64,000 nt of DNA from Echinometra lucunter (lineage: Eukaryota; Echinodermata; Echinoidea; Camarodonta; Echinometridae). Both the position numbers and the translations under genes were made by a program. Positions 59,921 through 64,000 of the stretch are shown piece after piece. The notes below the pieces were generated by a model, which did not search any database, was not told where the DNA came from, and was given only the letters and a program-made list of their open reading frames with translations. The stretch spans positions 499,464-563,463 of the forward strand of contig CM057158.1 in assembly GCA_029962745.1 (NCBI GenBank), given 5' to 3'. Position 1 is the stretch's first letter. Every line of letters begins with the position of its first letter.

Positions 59921-60281
59921 ATAGCCTGCTATTTTGGGATCTAGGGTATTAGCCTGAACTTAGCTGAAGCATGAAATAGTGTCCACATCAACTCCAGCTC
60001 TAAATATTGCATTCTCAATCGAGCTACATGTATTGCCTGATGCTGGTGCACATACATGATGGGATCCATAAGCCATCCCTTCAAGCCTGAGCTGATGAGA
60101 ACACATTGAAAATAGCGTGCTATTTTGCAAATTACCAGGCTATTATGCAAACATATCCAAGATTTGGGTGGCTTACTTTTTTTGGAGTAAAATATTAGGT
60201 TATATACTTCAGTCTTCATATGAGAATTAGCTCACTATTCTTCAGTTGGGCTAATTCATGAGATAAAAAATAGCAGGCTAT
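59921..60281. mobile_element. 361-bp inverted-repeat element (ATAGCCTGCTATTTT ends)
   Basis: ATAGCCTGCTATTTT at the left and AAAATAGCAGGCTAT at the right are perfect inverted copies. The similarity continues inward to ATCT and ATTAGCC, giving an imperfect ~33-bp TIR. Variants of the terminal motif also occur inside (AAAATAGCGTGCTATTTTGC at about 60111, CCAGGCTATTATGC at about 60138). No convincing target duplication; no transposase. Confidence 0.55.
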
Positions 60282-60866
60282 GGAGAATTATGACAATTAG
60301 AAAAGGACCAGAGCCTATAATAATTTGTTGCTTAGTCACTGAAAGCAACCATACTTTCATATATAGAAACATGTACTATAACCTAGGGATATAATATGCT
60401 TCTTTGAAAATATAGGTTTCATATGTAAAGATTTTGGAAGTATTTAATGATAAATACATATTGTGCTCTAACCTTTATCAACAAAACAAGGTGGGAATAT
60501 ATTAGGGGAAGAGAGACTCATTTATTTCCATGTATTGCAACATACAATCTCCCGCTCACCTAGAGGGCAGATTAGGAATAACAGAAATTCATGCAAATAT
60601 CCTGCTGATAATACAGGCTTCTTACTAAAAGCCAACCATAAGGATACACAAAGCATACAATGTTTAAACCACTAGAATACTACTGTGCGTAGAATATAAG
60701 ATATAAGTCAATGCAAATCTCCCCTCTCCCATTGTTTCCTTTTACACCTATCCGTTGTTGGTTTTTTAATGAGGGGATGGGGAGAGGGACTCTTCATTTA
60801 GCACGCACAGTATACTACATCAAATATTACCTAATATATGCTGCAACAAATTGAGCTATCAAGTGG
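60282..60866. other. intergenic DNA, no feature recognised
   Basis: AT-rich unique-looking DNA. Confidence 0.5.
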
Positions 60867-60936
60867 CATAGCAAAGGACTATTATGGAGGGCAAGTGTCC
60901 TCCATAACAGTCCTTTGCTATGGAGGGCAAGTGTCC
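60867..60936. repeat. 56-bp near-perfect palindrome overlapping an 18-bp direct repeat
   Basis: CATAGCAAAGGACTATTATG and GAGG (60867-60890) pair with CCTCC and ATAACAGTCCTTTGCTATG (60899-60922) with few mismatches. TATGGAGGGCAAGTGTCC occurs at 60883-60900 and again at 60919-60936, so palindrome and direct repeat interlock. Confidence 0.8.
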
Positions 60937-62439
60937 CCTCCCACATTTCTTGGTGCCCCGGAGGTGCTTCCTAGAAAACTTACAAAAAATGCCCCCAAAG
61001 TACAACTTAATTCTTTATGCATTAGAATTTAATGTTTCTTTTCTTTTTATAGTAAGCTTACCAAACTTTTACTAGTAATGCATGCATATGAAGACGAGCA
61101 CTATCCCCATTTCTCTCATTAGCTTAATTAACTCTCACTGGATTCTATCCATAATGTAGTTCAGTTCAAAGTTCAGGGGTAGAAATATTGCCTCAGAAAC
61201 TTTCTAAAACCCCACTGTCCCTTGATATATGCTACCCTCAAATAGACTACATAGTCAACATTTTATGTATGCATTAATGCTGAAGGGACATCAATCCTTT
61301 TGCTGCATTATAATACCCAGCCTCATAAACCATACTTCACTTATACAAATTAGGCCCCCACCCACTGCTTCACAGAACAAATTCATATTCAAAGATACAG
61401 CATGAAATTTAGTTCTACTAAATTCTAAATACAAAATCTAAATTTCTAAAGTTCTAAATACAAAATCTAAAAAAAAAAAAAGAATATTTAACTCTACATA
61501 TCCCATATGGCATATCCCATCTATTCTTTCTACCAATGGCTGTTTTCCTTCTGCTTTGTCTGTTTGTAATATTAGTATGTCGATCTGCTCCATCTGTCAC
61601 TTGTATTTCCCCTACACATCCAACCAGTCTTGTGGTCAGTAGTAATTACTAACTCAAGTTCATCAGAACTTGTCAACTTTGTTTTTAGAATAGGCTTTCC
61701 ATAACCTGTCGTCATTTATCACTTCATAATAATCTCAGGTTCAGGCTACAAACAAAGATTCAAAGATCAAATATACAAAGCGCTAATGACTTCAAACACT
61801 GTGATACCCTTCATCATGCCTGGGTCAGTTATTCTTTCTTTCTTTGATTCTCAAAATTTGATTGGTCCTACCAGTACATCCCTTATCCATATACTTTGGG
61901 TCCATCTCTCCCCCATATATTTTTCCTCTCTTGACATATACCATCTCTCCCTTTTCCTTCTCTTCCCCTCCTTCCTTGCCTTCATGCCTCATCCCTCCTC
62001 CCCATCTTTCTGCCTGCCTCCCTCTCCCTTACCCCTCACTCTCTCCTCCTCACCCTCTCTATCCCCCCTCTCTCTCTCTCTCTCTCCCTACCTACCTAAC
62101 TCTCTCTTTCATGTCTAAATCTAAGTTTTCAGTCAATCAGTTTTCTTCTAAACCCATCATTCTAACTTTATATTCCTGTCTTTTGTATCTATATGTTCCT
62201 TTCCCCCATAATGGCTTTTCCTTCTCTGAATGTCAAAATAATCTCTCCATCTGAAAACTGAAAGAGATTAGTTTGTATTTGATCTTCAAGTTCAAGACTG
62301 AGAGATCTATATGATCTTAAAAAAAAAAAAAAATCTCTCTTTATGTCTCTGTATATCTTTATGCCTCTCACTGATTTTATATCTTACTGACTCTGCCCCC
62401 TCCCCTCCCTTTCTGTCTATCTATCTCTACATGTATATG
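60937..62439. other. intergenic DNA with CT-rich stretch
   Basis: AT-rich DNA. AAATACAAAATCTAAA-type short tandem units lie at 61425-61475. A pyrimidine-rich stretch at 61900-62110 with (CT)n and CTCC repeats produces two overlapping Pro/Ser/Leu-rich ORFs (61786-62254), which I do not count as genes. Confidence 0.5.
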
Positions 62440-62625
62440 CAGGGGCAGATCTAGGGGGTCAATTCGCTCCCCCCCCCCCTCCCCCGATCTCCCTGGACCC
62501 TCTTTTTGAAGCCGAGGACCTTTTTTTCTATTGCTTGTCGCCATATTTTTTGGGTAAAACAGACACCTGAAAAAGTCAATCACCCCCCCCCCCCCCCCCT
62601 TTGAAAATTTCTGGATCAGGTGCTG
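62440..62625. mobile_element. 186-bp MITE with CAGGGGCAGATCTAG ends
   Basis: CAGGGGCAGATCTAGGGGG on the left and CTGGATCAGGTGCTG on the right form an imperfect inverted repeat of about 15 bases. Runs of C sit just inside (62469-62480 and 62583-62599). The form CAGGGGCGGATCCAGGGGG is a terminus I recall from several marine invertebrates. No coding capacity. Confidence 0.5.
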
Positions 62626-62661
62626 TTATGCCTCTCACTGATATCTCTTAACCCCCCCCCC

Positions 62662-62666
<5 letters not shown>

Positions 62667-62720
<54 letters not shown>
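62667..62720. repeat. (CT)n microsatellite
   Basis: Over 25 CT units preceded by a C run (62652-62662). One of the longest dinucleotide arrays in the window. Confidence 0.95.
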
Positions 62721-62724
<4 letters not shown>

Positions 62725-64000
62725 CTCTCCATCTTAAAGTTTATCTATCAATACTTTAGATCAAGAATTGGTATTCATTTCATTTTGTTGTCTTACATTG
62801 GAGACCTACCGGGGTGTATAATCTCAATCAAAAACTGTAGTTAATGAGGCAGGAGGATATCTCTATTGCTCTCCAACATACAATTTCCATCAGCAATAAA
62901 AGAAATTGCATTAATTACACCACATACCCAATAGACACTTCTAAACAAACATTGCAGTTGCAATCAGCCTTGATAGGTGCAATCAGAAATATTAACATGC
63001 AAAGATCGTTAGTGGCCGTCCATAGAGGGCTGAGTAAATGTTTCAAATCACATTGCTAGATTTATGGACCCAATCAAGGCAAAGGGTTAATTTGATTTCT
63101 TTCTAAGAGACAATTTGCAGATGAACAACATCGGAATACACAATTTGCATCAGTGCATCATGCTCACATGCAGAATGCTGTTTGAAAACTAGATAATAGT
63201 GGTAGCACCCCCCCCCCTTCTCCCCACCCCTCCCAAGGAAAAGGGTCATTGAAAGTTGAAACTTTATCTGTTCTATTAAACATGGTACTACAATAACCTT
63301 GTAGTATTCTTTAAAGTGCACTAAATTTCAACTTTACTCATAAGGGGGCATTTTTCCTAGGTGACTGTAGTATATATACCATTTTTCTTCCATATCCAGC
63401 ACTTTCAATACTAGTCTCAATGAATGTCAGATTTATAAATTATATTGGCAGAAGTCTCTCTTTAATCTTAATTACTCAAAAAGGCTGAAAAGCTAAGAAA
63501 TTCAGGCATTTATTCCCCCTCCCCCTTTTTTTTTTTTCTTTTTCTTGTCATGTCAGTGAACTACCTGGACAGATTTCTTAATAAAAAATATTGTCAACAC
63601 TATATTATTTCACATCATTTTCCCATGGCTATATAAGCAGATGATCAACCTACAATGCTCATAGTTTATCATTTTGTAAAATTAAGTTAAAACCACATGG
63701 TTGTAGTTTTGAATGTATGAGAATATCACAAACAATATACCTCTAATTACTACTATAGCTACTACTACTTTTACTACTACTGCTACAACACTATATATTT
63801 TGATCACAATTTTTAAAGATAATCAGTTTCACTTTATCACACTGATTAACATATAAACCCAGTTCATTCTGATGATCACCCTGCAACAATTGCAGTTTTC
63901 CAACTGGATGAAACCAACCAAAGATTGTCTACAAAACATATTTCATGCTGAAATAATTGCTTCATTCCTTCCTTTTTTTTTCTGCTTGAAGCATCAGCAT
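62721..64000. other. intergenic DNA, no gene recognised
   Basis: AT-rich DNA. A C run lies at 63208-63218, T/C runs at 63516-63542, and an ACTACT-type trinucleotide patch at 63748-63786. No coding or RNA gene recognised up to the window end. Confidence 0.5.

Overview
The window is AT-rich animal nuclear DNA with no protein-coding gene, rRNA or intact tRNA that I can support. The evidence for a eukaryote is the mass of (CT)n/(GA)n microsatellites, poly-C/poly-G runs of up to 29 bases, minisatellites, many short terminal-inverted-repeat elements (MITE-like), one tRNA-derived SINE head, and a scaffold gap of exactly 500 N at 27203-27702. Two element ends (a GGGCCCCGTTKCATAAAAC type at 52569 and a GGGGTGTTTCATAAAGC type at 54579) are of a kind I associate from memory with sea urchins and other marine invertebrates. 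An echinoderm, probably a sea urchin, is my best guess, but this is inference.

Layout. 1-5.7 kb: plain intergenic DNA, two copies of a 93-bp inverted-repeat element, and a pyrimidine-rich block at 2.5-2.8 kb. 5.9-7.7 kb: a C29 run, an 18-bp perfect stem-loop, copy 1 of a ~480-bp TTAA-ended element ('family A') and a different 453-bp TIR element. 7.7-15 kb: mostly unique DNA, a 65-nt miRNA-like hairpin at 9.8 kb and a possibly regulatory block at 13.2-13.7 kb. 15.1-15.8 kb: a third 93-bp element and family A copy 2 in the opposite orientation. 17.5-20.7 kb: high-complexity, partly GC-rich DNA that looks regulatory. 22-25.6 kb: a hAT-like relic with internal 31-bp repeats, the SINE head, a 156-bp foldback and a dimeric minisatellite. 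26.1-30.7 kb: two more regulatory-looking blocks around the gap. 33.9-36.3 kb: two minisatellites, one underlying the longest ORF (215 codons). 38.6-39.2 kb: a 590-bp CpG-containing TIR element with 6-bp flanking repeats. 40-50 kb: unique DNA with scattered regulatory-looking patches. 51.4-54.9 kb: a cluster of four or five TIR elements. 57-63 kb: four more inverted-repeat elements and terminal microsatellites.

Since no genes are visible, nothing can be said about genes acting together. The pattern (long gene-free DNA, old MITE copies, and islands of complex sequence with TAATTA-type cores) fits an intergenic or intronic region next to a developmental gene outside the window. That reading needs a cross-species alignment to test.
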